In this document: in pieces, positions 34,779-43,061 of the stretch
How the letters are laid out: every line of letters begins with the position of its first letter
Numbering within the stretch: the stretch's first letter is position 1
From: Baaleninema simplex PCC 7105
Lineage (GTDB): Bacteria; Cyanobacteriota; Cyanobacteriia; Cyanobacteriales; Geitlerinemataceae
Assembly (NCBI RefSeq): GCF_000332355.1
Contig: NZ_KB235958.1
Span: forward strand, 2,310,806-2,365,165
DNA length: 54,360 nucleotides
Reading direction: 5' to 3'
Made by a program: the position numbers and the translations under genes
Notes under the pieces: model-generated
The model's database searches: none
The model's input: only the letters and a program-made list of their open reading frames with translations
Told to the model about the DNA's origin: nothing

Positions 34779-36299
34779 TCATTCACCGATCGACTCTTTA
34801 ACGAAACTGGGAACCGGTTCCGACACATCGACGGTTTCTCCCTCGTGGAAGTCTGCAAACGAGCCTTTCGGTTCCTTGAGGAAGAACGCACAGAGGAACG
34901 CCACCACGATCGCCGTCATCCCCAAAGTTTGGAAGAAAATTTGATTTCCCACCGCCCCTTCTGGAAGCAAGCTGTACAGAGTCAAATAAGCCACAGCCCC
35001 CACGTTGCCGTAAGCCCCCACGTTTCCCGCCACCTGTCCGGTGATGCGGCGTTTAATCAGCGGAACCATCGCAAACGTAGACCCTTCCGCCGCCTGCACG
35101 AAGAACGAACAAGTCATCGTCAGCAGAATCGCAATAGGAAGCCACCAAGCCCCCGAAACACCGCTCATCACGAAATATCCGATCGCCATTCCCGCCGTGA
35201 GAACCGTCATCGTCCACTTACGGCTACCCAGTTTGTCGGAAATCAAACCGCCACCGGGACGAGACATCAAGTTCATAAAAGCGTAACTGGCGGCGATCGC
35301 GCCTGCTTGCGCCTTGTTCAACCCAAAGGTCAACTCGAAAAAGGCCGGTAACATCGACACCACCGCCAACTCAGACCCAAAGTTGACAATATACGTCAGT
35401 TCCAGAAGCGCCACTTGATTGAAGTGATAGCGATCTTCTGCCGCGTAGCGTTTGCGTCCGAGCAGCAAATCTTTGTTAACCTGCCAGCAGCCGTAAGCTT
35501 GAAACAGATACAGTCCAACCAGTACCGCCCAGGTGATATACAGTGCGTTCGGCGTCAAAAAGCCAACCTTACTCAACCGCCACGCCAGCACTGCCAGAAC
35601 CCCCGCTAACGGCACGTTCATAAGCATGAGGAAGACAAAATCGCGGCGAGAGGTGACTTCGATGCCACTGGTGCGGTGAGGACGCTGGTACACTTTCCCC
35701 GGCGGCGTATCCTCAACGTTAAAGAAGTAAATAACCCCGTACACCGCCGCTGCAATACCCGTTAGGGCAATGGCCAGACGCCAGTTGGCTTGTCCGCCAG
35801 ACAACGCCGCCAAACCTAACGCGATAGAGGGAAGCGTAAAGGCAGAAGCCGCCGAACCGAAGTTACCCCAACCGCCGTAAATGCCTTCAGCTAAGCCGAT
35901 TTCCTTGGGAGGGAACCACTCCGCCACCATGCGAATACCGATGACGAATCCCGCCCCCACGATGCTGAGTAACAAGCGACTGACAACGAGGGTATTGAAG
36001 TCGCTGGCGGCGGCAAACATCAAACAGGGAATCGCCGCGTACATCAATAAAATGGAGTAGGTGATACGAGGTCCGAAGCGATCGAGCAGCATTCCGATGA
36101 GAATCCGTGCCGGAACCGTCAACGCCACGTTACAAATGGCTAAAGTCCGAATTTGACCCGTTTCGAGTCCCAAATCTTCTTGAATCGTCGTCGCCAGCGG
36201 TGCGAAGTTAAACCACACCACAAACGAGAGAAAGAATGCAAACCAAGTTAGGTGCAAGATGCGGTATCGACCGCGAAAAGAGAGCAGTTCTGTCAGCAT
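34779..36299 (-). CDS. nrtP: MFS nitrate/nitrite permease NrtP
   Basis: A 506-residue major-facilitator transporter of the nitrate/nitrite porter (NNP) group, with about 12 predicted membrane helices. It replaces the ABC transporter nrtABCD found in many freshwater cyanobacteria; a similar NrtP is known from Synechococcus sp. PCC 7002. NNP signature regions are visible: IRMVAEWFPPKEIGLAEGIY followed by GGWGNFGSA, and QVAGNVGAYGNVGAVAYLT in the second half. A longer cytoplasmic loop lies in the middle (about 210-290), and the C-terminus is a short acidic tail. ATG 36299 matches the family start. It is 226 bp downstream of nirA, in a gap filled with a tandem repeat, and no NtcA site is seen in that gap, so read-through from the nirA promoter is likely. 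Confidence 0.92.
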   Translation of the reverse strand: MLTELLSFRGRYRILHLTWFAFFLSFVVWFNFAPLATTIQEDLGLETGQIRTLAICNVALTVPARILIGMLLDRFGPRITYSILLMYAAIPCLMFAAASDFNTLVVSRLLLSIVGAGFVIGIRMVAEWFPPKEIGLAEGIYGGWGNFGSAASAFTLPSIALGLAALSGGQANWRLAIALTGIAAAVYGVIYFFNVEDTPPGKVYQRPHRTSGIEVTSRRDFVFLMLMNVPLAGVLAVLAWRLSKVGFLTPNALYITWAVLVGLYLFQAYGCWQVNKDLLLGRKRYAAEDRYHFNQVALLELTYIVNFGSELAVVSMLPAFFELTFGLNKAQAGAIAASYAFMNLMSRPGGGLISDKLGSRKWTMTVLTAGMAIGYFVMSGVSGAWWLPIAILLTMTCSFFVQAAEGSTFAMVPLIKRRITGQVAGNVGAYGNVGAVAYLTLYSLLPEGAVGNQIFFQTLGMTAIVVAFLCAFFLKEPKGSFADFHEGETVDVSEPVPSFVKESIGE

Positions 36300-36340
36300 G
36301 AGTCCTATGGGTAATTTTTAGGCAAAAGGCAAAAGAATCG

Positions 36341-36509
36341 GTAGGATGTGTGACGCGGCTAGAAAATCTGGCCGAAGTCCGATCAATGTTGTATTACCGC
36401 ATCACGCACCGCCCCCACCGACCTTGTGGGTCGTAGGGTGTGTGACGCGGCTAGAAAATCTGGCCGAAGTCCGATCGATGTTGTATTACCGCGTCACGCA
36501 CCGCCCCCA
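36341..36509. repeat. Tandem 77-bp inverted-repeat elements between nirA and nrtP
   Basis: Two copies (36341-36417 and 36433-36509) start GTAGG(A/G)TGTGTGACGCGG and end CCGC(A/G)TCACGCACC, so each can fold on itself. I count three differences between copies. Spacer DNA of 15 bp separates them. The same GGTGCGTGAC/GTCACGCACC ends appear at 32267-32325. Next to it is a short (AATC)n run (36516-36530) in which the nirA stop codon lies. These look like REP/MITE-type elements. Confidence 0.85.
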
Positions 36510-36525
36510 AAGACCAATCAATCAA

Positions 36526-38076
36526 TCAATCGAGAACGCCCACCGATTCAGCTTTCGCCCCAAACTGTTCGATGAGAACGTTTCGCAGCACGGTTTTCAA
36601 CTCGTCGCAGGGAACCGCTTTCATCACCCGCGTTCCCAATCGAGCGTCTTTCCCGACTTTGCCCCCCATGTAGATATCGACGGCTTCGACAGTTTTGCCG
36701 TCTTTGCGGGTTTTCGTCCCCATCAAGCCGATATCCGCCACCTGGGGTTGTCCGCAAGAGTTGGGACATCCCGTCCAGTGAATTCGTACAGGTTGCGAAA
36801 GTTGCAGTTCGTCGGTGAGTTCCTTCGCTAACGCCAACGCCCTTTGTTTGGTTTCGACAAGGGCGAAGTTGCAGAATTGCGCCCCAGTACAAGAGACGAG
36901 TTCCCGAACCAACGGTTTGGGAGTCAGGGAAAAGCTGTCTAACAGGGGTTCGCTGCGGAACGCTTCGAGTTTGGCGTCTTCGATGTCGGTGATGATGGCG
37001 TTTTGTTCGACGGTGAGGCGAATGTCACCGCTACCGTAAACCTCTGCCAACCGCGCCAATTCAAACATTTGGTTGGCTTGCAACCGTCCGACGGGAACGT
37101 GGAGTCCGGCGTAAAACAGCCCCGGTTGTTTTTGGGGATGCAACCCGATATGGTCGCGTTTTTCCCAAGCGATTTCGTCTTGCGGGGCAGCTTCGGCTAA
37201 GGTTTCGCCGAATTCGGTTTCGACGGCGTCGCGGAATTTTTCGATTCCCCACTCGTCGATGAGCCACATCAACCGGGCTTTTTGACGGTTCGATCGCAAT
37301 CCGCGATCGCGATACACCCGCAAAATGGCGCAACTGAGCGGTACGACGTGCTGGGGTTCGACCCAGGCATTGAGGGGAACGGCAGCTTCACAGCGTTTGG
37401 CGGAGAAGAAGCCGCCCACTAGCAGGTTAAACCCAAAGGTTTCGCCCTTAAACGCCGGAACGAAGGCGATATCGTTGATTTCGGCGTGAACGGAGTTGTC
37501 GGGACTTCCGGCCACGGCGATGTTGAATTTCCGAGGTAAGTTGGTAAATTCTGCGTTACCCTCGCCGAAATGGGTAATCGCGTCTTGAAGCGCTTGGCAA
37601 AGGGGACGGGTATCGATAAACTCGGCTTCGTCGATACCGGCGACGGGAGACCCTGTGATATTGCGGACGTTATCCATCCCCGACTGCATGCTGGTTAGGC
37701 CAACGCGATGGAGTTTCTCGAAGATATCGGGGAAATCTTCAAACCGCAGTCCGCGCAATTGCAGGTTTTGCCGGGTGGTAATGTCGGCACTGCCGTCGTT
37801 GCCGTAGCGTTGGACGATGCTGGCGAGAACCCGCATCTGTTCGCTGGAGAGGACGCCGTTGGCCAGGCGCAACCGCAGCATGAATTTGCCGGGGGTGACG
37901 GGACGGAAGAAAATTCCCAGCCATTTTAAGCGTTGGGTGAGATCGGTTTCGTCGATCGCCTCCCAACCCAATCGCGCAAATTCTTCGAGTTCGTCTTTAA
38001 CGGCGAGACCGTCTTTTTGAGCTTTGAATTTCTCGAATTTGTTGAGCTTTGGCGACGTTCGATCGGAAGTTGACAT
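36526..38076 (-). CDS. nirA: Ferredoxin-nitrite reductase
   Basis: Reduces nitrite to ammonium with six electrons from ferredoxin, using a siroheme coupled to a [4Fe-4S] cluster. The 516-residue length fits the cyanobacterial enzyme. Cluster and siroheme ligands are C396 and C402 (SCTGAQFC) and C437 and C441 (GCPNSC). The first half carries the two ferredoxin-like repeats, with GKFMLRLRLANGVL and TTRQNLQLRG. I chose ATG 38076 (MSTSDRTS); the open frame reaches 38106 but those ten residues are unlike the family. It is the first gene of the nitrate cluster, with an NtcA-type promoter 190-235 bp upstream. The stop codon lies in an (AATC)n microsatellite. Confidence 0.96.
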   Translation of the reverse strand: MSTSDRTSPKLNKFEKFKAQKDGLAVKDELEEFARLGWEAIDETDLTQRLKWLGIFFRPVTPGKFMLRLRLANGVLSSEQMRVLASIVQRYGNDGSADITTRQNLQLRGLRFEDFPDIFEKLHRVGLTSMQSGMDNVRNITGSPVAGIDEAEFIDTRPLCQALQDAITHFGEGNAEFTNLPRKFNIAVAGSPDNSVHAEINDIAFVPAFKGETFGFNLLVGGFFSAKRCEAAVPLNAWVEPQHVVPLSCAILRVYRDRGLRSNRQKARLMWLIDEWGIEKFRDAVETEFGETLAEAAPQDEIAWEKRDHIGLHPQKQPGLFYAGLHVPVGRLQANQMFELARLAEVYGSGDIRLTVEQNAIITDIEDAKLEAFRSEPLLDSFSLTPKPLVRELVSCTGAQFCNFALVETKQRALALAKELTDELQLSQPVRIHWTGCPNSCGQPQVADIGLMGTKTRKDGKTVEAVDIYMGGKVGKDARLGTRVMKAVPCDELKTVLRNVLIEQFGAKAESVGVLD

Positions 38077-38267
38077 ATCACGAAAAAATGTAAGTTTGCC
38101 TTGCAAACATATTGAATCAGGATGTTTTTGCTCCTGATTCAGTGGCTTGCTTTGAGGGTAGCGCAGATTTTGTGTAATTTTCTCCTTGAATTTTTAACGA
38201 TCTGCGATCGAACTCAAACATTTTATAAATATTTCGTTCGATTCACTTTTTGGGCGAGTTCGCAATC

Positions 38268-38309
38268 AAATTAGAAGAAGATTTCGAGAGATTTAGTATC
38301 TCAATATAC
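38268..38309 (-). promoter_or_regulatory. NtcA-activated promoter of nirA
   Basis: On the minus strand GTATATTGAGATAC (38309-38296) is a perfect GTA-N8-TAC NtcA box. Exactly 22 nt further comes TAATTT (38273-38268), a TAN3T -10 element. This is the canonical class II NtcA promoter layout, which predicts activation under nitrogen limitation and repression by ammonium. It lies about 190 nt upstream of the nirA ATG, leaving a long leader. Confidence 0.88.
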
Positions 38310-38347
38310 AAAAAATAAAAAAATCGTTAATATTTGCATTGACTTGA

Positions 38348-38360
38348 TGCAGATATTGCA
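38348..38360. promoter_or_regulatory. Probable NtcB binding motif
   Basis: TGCAGATATTGCA matches TGCA-N5-TGCA, the motif described for the LysR-type regulator NtcB at the nirA-nirB intergenic region of Synechococcus elongatus. It sits 38 bp upstream of the NtcA box, as expected for an enhancer of nitrite-responsive nirA transcription. Further single TGCA half-sites occur at 38335 and 38382. No ntcB gene is in the window. Confidence 0.65.
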
Positions 38361-38446
38361 TAAAACACGCGATCGCACCGTTGCACAGTCTTCGAGTGTG
38401 CGACAAGCTATTTGATTAAGAGCTGTTTCGATCGCGTCAAAAACTT

Positions 38447-39547
38447 ATGGTTGCTGTTTCCACTTTCGATCGCCCGTCCCTGCCGTATCTCCTCGAGCTG
38501 TTGCAAGAGGGGGATTTTCAAGAGCGTTGGGACGCCGTCAAACAGTTATCGGAGTTTGGAGAACCCGCGATCGCCCACGCCCTCGACCTCTTGCGATCGC
38601 AGCCCGAAGACGACGAACTCTGTTGGTTCGTCGCTCGCCTGTTGGGAAACAGCACGTCCCCCGATGCGATCGCCACCCTCGCCGACTTGCTGGCGAACCA
38701 CCCCGACGAAGACGTGCGAGTTGCAGCCGCCGCAACCTTAGCTCGTTTGGGATCGCAGGCGATCGCGCCTTTGAGTCAACTCCTCGATCGTCCTCAAGAA
38801 CGCTTTTTAGCAGTTCGGGCTTTAGCCGAAATTCGACATCCCGACGTTGTCGATGCCTTACTTCCCTACGCCAGCGATGCCGATATCTCCCTTCGCGCTA
38901 CTATTTTGACAGCTTTCTCAAACTTCCGCGATCGGCGCGTTCTCGCTCCACTGGTGCGGGGTTTAGAAGATCCCGCCGCTGCGGTGCGTTGCCAAGCCAC
39001 CATCGGATTGGGAGTTCGACAGGATTTAGCCGAAGAATTAGAACTGGTGAAACTGTTGAGACGACGCTTGTTCGATCTCGATCTCAACGTCTGCCAACAG
39101 GCGGCGATCGCCTTAAGTCGTTTGGGAAGCGACAAAGCCGTCGAGGTGTTATCGATCGCGCTGCGATCGCCCCACACCCCTGCCTCCTTGCGATCGGATA
39201 TCGCCTGGGCGTTAGGCTGGCTCGAAACTCCCGCCTCCGTTGCCGCCTTGGGAGAAGCGTTGTTCGCATCGACCGATGAAGAGATCTGTTGCGAAATCCT
39301 CACCGTTTTCAGTCACGGGAACTCGTGCAAACTGAGTTCTCAAATTCACGACGTTCTCACCCAATGGCTTAACTCGGAGCATCCCGCCCGAAAACAGCCC
39401 TATATCCGGCGTGCGATCGCCTTTGCCCTGCGGCGCATCGGCAGTCCGGCGATCGCACAATTTCAATCCGATCCCGACGAAACAGTGCGTTGGCACGCAA
39501 CAGCGAAATGCAGTGCGGGCAGTGAAATCGGGCGTTTTCAACATTAA
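38447..39547 (+). CDS. HEAT-repeat protein divergent from nirA
   Basis: A 366-residue protein made of about eight HEAT or PBS-lyase-type helical repeats (for example RWDAVKQLSEFGEPAIAHAL, VRVAAAATLARLGSQAIAPL, VRCQATIGLGVRQDLAEEL), ending in an extra repeat that reads FALRRIGSPAIAQF. Such scaffolds bind other proteins; some relatives are phycobilin lyases or their partners. It is transcribed away from nirA across a 370-bp region that holds the NtcA and NtcB-like sites. In Synechococcus elongatus the gene in this place is nirB, needed for full nitrite reductase activity, so an assembly factor for NirA is a reasonable guess. I cannot confirm homology to NirB from memory, so no symbol is given. 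Its stop overlaps the stop of the convergent next gene. Confidence 0.85.
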   Translation: MVAVSTFDRPSLPYLLELLQEGDFQERWDAVKQLSEFGEPAIAHALDLLRSQPEDDELCWFVARLLGNSTSPDAIATLADLLANHPDEDVRVAAAATLARLGSQAIAPLSQLLDRPQERFLAVRALAEIRHPDVVDALLPYASDADISLRATILTAFSNFRDRRVLAPLVRGLEDPAAAVRCQATIGLGVRQDLAEELELVKLLRRRLFDLDLNVCQQAAIALSRLGSDKAVEVLSIALRSPHTPASLRSDIAWALGWLETPASVAALGEALFASTDEEICCEILTVFSHGNSCKLSSQIHDVLTQWLNSEHPARKQPYIRRAIAFALRRIGSPAIAQFQSDPDETVRWHATAKCSAGSEIGRFQH

Positions 39548-39810
39548 CTGAGTTGTCGGACGTTACGAATTGTCTCCTCCAACTGTCGTTGCGGTGGAGG
39601 AGACAAGTGAAGCCGACGAACGTTTTGCAAAAAGATAATTACCGACTCGTTTTCGAGTTCGAGCATCAGATGCCCGGAGTCGAGGATGCGCTTGAACCGG
39701 CTGATGGCATTGAGGGCGTTCTCAGATTGCGGCGCAAACTCATAGCGTTCCGTCTTACCATCGAGATATTCGATCGTCAGCGTCATCGTTTCGGGAGTTT
39801 TGACGTTCAT
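39544..39810 (-). CDS. Conserved-looking small hypothetical protein
   Basis: An 88-residue protein that I do not recognise as a named family. It has a beta-rich N-terminus with LTIEYLDGKTERYEF, a middle part that reads ILDSGHLMLELENESVIIFL, and a basic helical end. There is no signal peptide or membrane helix. Its stop codon shares the bases TTAA with the stop of the convergent HEAT-repeat gene, a tight arrangement that supports both being real. An internal ATG at 39786 (MTLTIEYLDG) is an alternative start. No function is proposed. Confidence 0.65.
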   Translation of the reverse strand: MNVKTPETMTLTIEYLDGKTERYEFAPQSENALNAISRFKRILDSGHLMLELENESVIIFLQNVRRLHLSPPPQRQLEETIRNVRQLS

Positions 39811-39910
39811 CGTTCTCTACGCCTCAAAAATAGAGAGTCCTTGCCATTTCTCCACTACCATACTGCGATCGCGAGCGATTGCCACCCCCAAAAAGTCCAT
39901 TAAAACTGTA

Positions 39911-39932
39911 GAGACGCGACAGAGCGCGTCTC
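39911..39932 (-). terminator. Terminator-like hairpin downstream of hisD
   Basis: GAGACGCG (39911-39918) and CGCGTCTC (39925-39932) form a perfect 8-bp GC-rich stem with a 6-nt loop. On the minus strand it lies 22 nt after the hisD stop and is followed by TACAGTTTTAAT, a weak T-rich tail. Confidence 0.6.
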
Positions 39933-39953
39933 CTTCTTCCGATCGCAGCTTTC

Positions 39954-41255
39954 TCAACCTTGTGAGTCCATCCGCAAGCGCACCGATTCCGCATGAGAGT
40001 GCAACCCTTCTGCTTGCGCCAGCGTTTGAATCGCACTGCTCATCTGACTCAGCGCCCCGTGAGAATACTCGATCAAGCTCGAATGCTTCATAAACGTTTC
40101 CACTCCCAGCGCCGAAGCGTACCGCGCCGCTCCCGAAGTCGGTAACGTATGGTTGGGGCCGGCCAGGTAATCGCCCACCGCTTCCGGTGTCGAAGATCCC
40201 AAGAAAATCGCTCCCGCGTGGCGGATATGTTCGATGAGATCCCAAGGATCGGCCACCTCCAGTTCCAAGTGTTCCGGAGCGAACTGATTCGACAGTTCCG
40301 CCGCTTCCTGGAGCGACTCCACCACCACAATCAAGCCGTAATGGGCGATCGCTTTTTCCGTCAGCAACCGTCGCGGGTGATCTCTCAGTTGCCGATCGAC
40401 CTCCGCCGCCACCTGACGCGCCAGAGCCGAATCCGGCGTCAGGAGAATCGCCGCCGCCATCGGGTCGTGTTCCGCCTGCGCCAGTAAATCCGCCGCCACA
40501 AACATCGGATTGGCGTTGCTGTCGGCGATGACCAGCACTTCCGAAGGCCCGGCCAGAGAATCGATCCCCACCGTTCCGTATACCATTTTTTTCGCCAGAG
40601 TGACGTAGATATTGCCCGGTCCGGTAATGACGTCCACCTTGGGAATCGTTTCCGTTCCAAAAGCTAAGGCGGCGATCGCCTGCGCTCCCCCAACGCGGTA
40701 AATTTCGTGAACCCCCGCTTCCTGAGCAGCCACCAACACCGCCGGATTGACGCGCAGTTCCGGGCCCGGGGGTGTGACCATAACAATGCGATCGACACCC
40801 GCCACAGCTGCGGGAACCGCGTTCATAACGGCCGTACTCGGATAGGCCGCGCGCCCCCCCGGAACGTACAACCCCGCAAGATCGACGCTCGTGTAGCGTT
40901 TTCCGAGAACGATATCGTTTTCGCCAAACTGTACCCAACTTTTCGGGACGCGCTGGCGGTGAAACGCCTCCACCTGTCGGACCGCCAACTGAATCGCGTC
41001 GAGAAGTTCCTTCGAGATTTGTTGGTAAGCCGCATCCATTTCCGAACCGCTTACCCGTAGCTGCTCTGGCTGGAGTTGCTGTCCGTCAAACTCCTTCGTA
41101 TAGTGTAACAGCGCCGCATTTCCCTGACGCTGCACCGTTTGCACGATATCTCGCACTGCCGCTTCCTTATCGACGACGCGATCGTCGTGGGTGCGATTGG
41201 CAATCCGCCGCAACTCGGCCTCGGCTTCAGCTCGCTGAGTAATGATTCGCAGCAT
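39954..41255 (-). CDS. hisD: Histidinol dehydrogenase
   Basis: Catalyses the last two steps of histidine synthesis, oxidising L-histidinol to L-histidine with two NAD+ and a zinc ion, in the cytoplasm. The 433-residue length is normal. Zinc ligands expected from the E. coli enzyme are seen at Q260, H263 and D362, with a further histidine near the C-terminus (LHSHAES), and the catalytic pair E328/H329 lies in FAPEHLE. Other family hallmarks are [15 protein letters not shown] and [16 protein letters not shown] 41255 gives the expected start. It is transcribed divergently from rpsT across a 253-bp gap. A hairpin follows the stop. Confidence 0.97.
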   Translation of the reverse strand: MLRIITQRAEAEAELRRIANRTHDDRVVDKEAAVRDIVQTVQRQGNAALLHYTKEFDGQQLQPEQLRVSGSEMDAAYQQISKELLDAIQLAVRQVEAFHRQRVPKSWVQFGENDIVLGKRYTSVDLAGLYVPGGRAAYPSTAVMNAVPAAVAGVDRIVMVTPPGPELRVNPAVLVAAQEAGVHEIYRVGGAQAIAALAFGTETIPKVDVITGPGNIYVTLAKKMVYGTVGIDSLAGPSEVLVIADSNANPMFVAADLLAQAEHDPMAAAILLTPDSALARQVAAEVDRQLRDHPRRLLTEKAIAHYGLIVVVESLQEAAELSNQFAPEHLELEVADPWDLIEHIRHAGAIFLGSSTPEAVGDYLAGPNHTLPTSGAARYASALGVETFMKHSSLIEYSHGALSQMSSAIQTLAQAEGLHSHAESVRLRMDSQG

Positions 41256-41508
41256 GGAAATTTCGTATGGGCCTCCGCGTTCGATCTGATTCGAGCGAGT
41301 CCCCGGTCGTTCGGAGGCGCGATCTGACTCGAACCCGCCAAGGGTCTCGATCGCACCCGGACTCGTCTGTTGTATTCGCTTTGTATTAGCTTAGCGCGGA
41401 TTTTTTCACAAAGCGCGATTTCTTCAAGACGAGATGTTATATTAGTATGTCTGGTAAACACTATCCAAATTCGGATATCGAAGATCGACAGATATAGGGG
41501 AATTATCG

Positions 41509-41814
41509 GTGGCTAATATCAAATCTGCAGTCAAACGTATCCAAATCGCCGAGCGGAACCGAGTCCGCAACAAATCCTATAAATCCGCCGTCAAGACCTT
41601 GATGAAAAACTACTTCGCGGCGGTGGAAGCTTACGGCAGCAATCCGAGCGACGACGCCATGCAAGACGTGCAACAGCGCATGGCACAGGCGTACAGCAAA
41701 ATTGACAAAGCTGTCAAACGGGGCGTCCTCCACACCAACACGGGGGCGCGCAAAAAAGCTCGTCTCGCCCGAGCGCTCAAACGGCAGCAAGACGCCCTCA
41801 GCCAAGCGTCCTAA
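41509..41814 (+). CDS. rpsT: 30S ribosomal protein S20
   Basis: A 101-residue, very basic protein that binds 16S rRNA in the small ribosomal subunit. The start [17 protein letters not shown] and [16 protein letters not shown] are typical of cyanobacterial S20, and [20 protein letters not shown] matches the family end. The start codon is GTG at 41509, preceded by AGGGG about 9 nt upstream; ATG initiation is not available, and non-ATG starts are known for rpsT elsewhere. It is followed after 31 bp by tatD and further by the rpoBC genes, an order common in cyanobacteria. Confidence 0.95.
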   Translation: MANIKSAVKRIQIAERNRVRNKSYKSAVKTLMKNYFAAVEAYGSNPSDDAMQDVQQRMAQAYSKIDKAVKRGVLHTNTGARKKARLARALKRQQDALSQAS

Positions 41815-41845
41815 GCCAGCCAGACGAACCCCGACGAGCCAGTTC

Positions 41846-42646
41846 ATGCAGCCGATCGACACCCACGTTCACATCAACTTCGAGAGCTTCGACGCCGACT
41901 TGGAAGCGGTTCGAGATCGATGGCGTGCTGCGGGAGTGGTCGGTTTGATTCACTCCTGCGTGCGTCCCCAAGAGTTCGAGAAAACCCGAGCGATCGCCGA
42001 TCTCGTCCCCGAGATGTCTTGGTCGGTGGGGTTGCATCCCCTCGAAGCCCAAAGCTGGAGCGAGGAACTCGCCCGAGAGATTGCCGATCGCGCGCGAAGC
42101 AGCGATCGCGTCGTCGCCATCGGCGAAACCGGCCTCGACTTTTTTAAAGCCGAGAACCGCCAACAACAGCGGGATGCCTTTTGGGGACAGTTGCAAATCG
42201 CGCAGCAACTGAACTTACCCGTCATTATCCACTGTCGCGACGCAGCCGAAGAAATGGTGGAACTGTTGCGACAGTTTTGGCAGGAAAACGGCCCGGTCGG
42301 CGGCGTCATGCACTGCTGGGCGGGAACCCCCGAACAAGCTCGAACCTTCCTCGACTTGGGGTTTTACATCAGCTTTAGCGGCATCGTGACCTTCAAAAAT
42401 GCCCGTTCCGTGCAAGAGTCGGCCAAAATCGTTCCCGAAGACCGACTGCTCGTCGAAACCGACTGTCCGTTTCTCGCCCCCGTCCCCAAACGGGGAAAAC
42501 GAAACGAACCCGCCTACGTGCGTTACGTCGTCGAGCGAGTGGCCGAACTGCGCGGGGTCGAGGCCGGGGCGCTAGCCGAACGAACCGCACAAAACGCCAT
42601 GGCCTGTTTCGATCTCGAACCCACCGTTCGATCTCGAGCCAGTTAA
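41846..42646 (+). CDS. tatD: TatD-family metal-dependent hydrolase
   Basis: A 266-residue TIM-barrel metallohydrolase of the TatD family; members have DNase activity, mostly 3'-5' exonuclease, and no longer are thought to belong to Tat export. Metal-binding motifs are DTHVHIN at the start, [23 protein letters not shown] and ETDCPFLAP. The C-terminal [19 protein letters not shown] is typical for cyanobacterial members. ATG 41846 was chosen because the longer open frame overlaps rpsT in a different frame. It lies 31 bp after rpsT, so the two are probably co-transcribed, and 415 bp before rpoB. The symbol reflects family, not proven function; the relative YcfH/YjjV names are equally possible. 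Confidence 0.9.
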   Translation: MQPIDTHVHINFESFDADLEAVRDRWRAAGVVGLIHSCVRPQEFEKTRAIADLVPEMSWSVGLHPLEAQSWSEELAREIADRARSSDRVVAIGETGLDFFKAENRQQQRDAFWGQLQIAQQLNLPVIIHCRDAAEEMVELLRQFWQENGPVGGVMHCWAGTPEQARTFLDLGFYISFSGIVTFKNARSVQESAKIVPEDRLLVETDCPFLAPVPKRGKRNEPAYVRYVVERVAELRGVEAGALAERTAQNAMACFDLEPTVRSRAS

Positions 42647-43061
42647 CGGCGATCGCAGCGATTCCGTTGGGAACTCGACCCTTGGGGCATAATTAATTAA
42701 TAAGGAGGACAGAGAAGGTAGGGGAATCACTATTAATACGTCAGTGTCGAACGGTTCGACCGTCGAGCCTCGAGTCACCCAAGCGAACGCGATCGCGAAG
42801 TCCAAAACGAATGTCAGGTCTCACACGAGAGTCGAGCTTGTCGGTATTCCCCAACGGGCAACCCGACGCTACCCCACAGATCCAGCTTGTTAACCGAAGA
42901 ACGAGGTTTCGAGAACGAGAACAGTAGTTCTCCCAGCAGAAGCCTCGATTTTGCCGTGCGAGCGTCCGCCAGCGCTTCTCGTCAGTCGAAAATTTCGGCA
43001 AAATGCCTCGGCAAAACGTTCCACGTCTCACGCGCAGCCCACAGTCCGAAGAAGAAGACGA
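42647..43061. other. Long leader upstream of rpoB
   Basis: A 415-bp gap between tatD and rpoB. It begins with an AT-rich patch (CATAATTAATTAATAAGG, 42688-42705) that may hold a promoter, followed by a perfect AAGGAGG at 42702-42708 that is not followed by a usual start codon at the right distance. It also contains the palindrome CGAACGGTTCG (42748-42758) and a GTG-started 49-codon frame (42744-42893) without recognisable features. No RNA gene was recognised. A regulated leader for the polymerase operon is possible. Confidence 0.5.

Noticed and set aside
36346-36831. Open frame of 161 codons on the plus strand
   Set aside because: It runs through the tandem 77-bp repeats and then antisense to nirA, so it is a by-product of the repeat.
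39817-40938. 373-codon open frame on the minus strand rich in Gly, Arg and Ser
   Set aside because: It is an alternative frame of hisD; hisD shows all catalytic residues.
42744-42893. Small open frame in the rpoB leader as a real gene
   Set aside because: The ribosome-binding sequence is too far away and no family is recognised; kept only as a low-interest finding.
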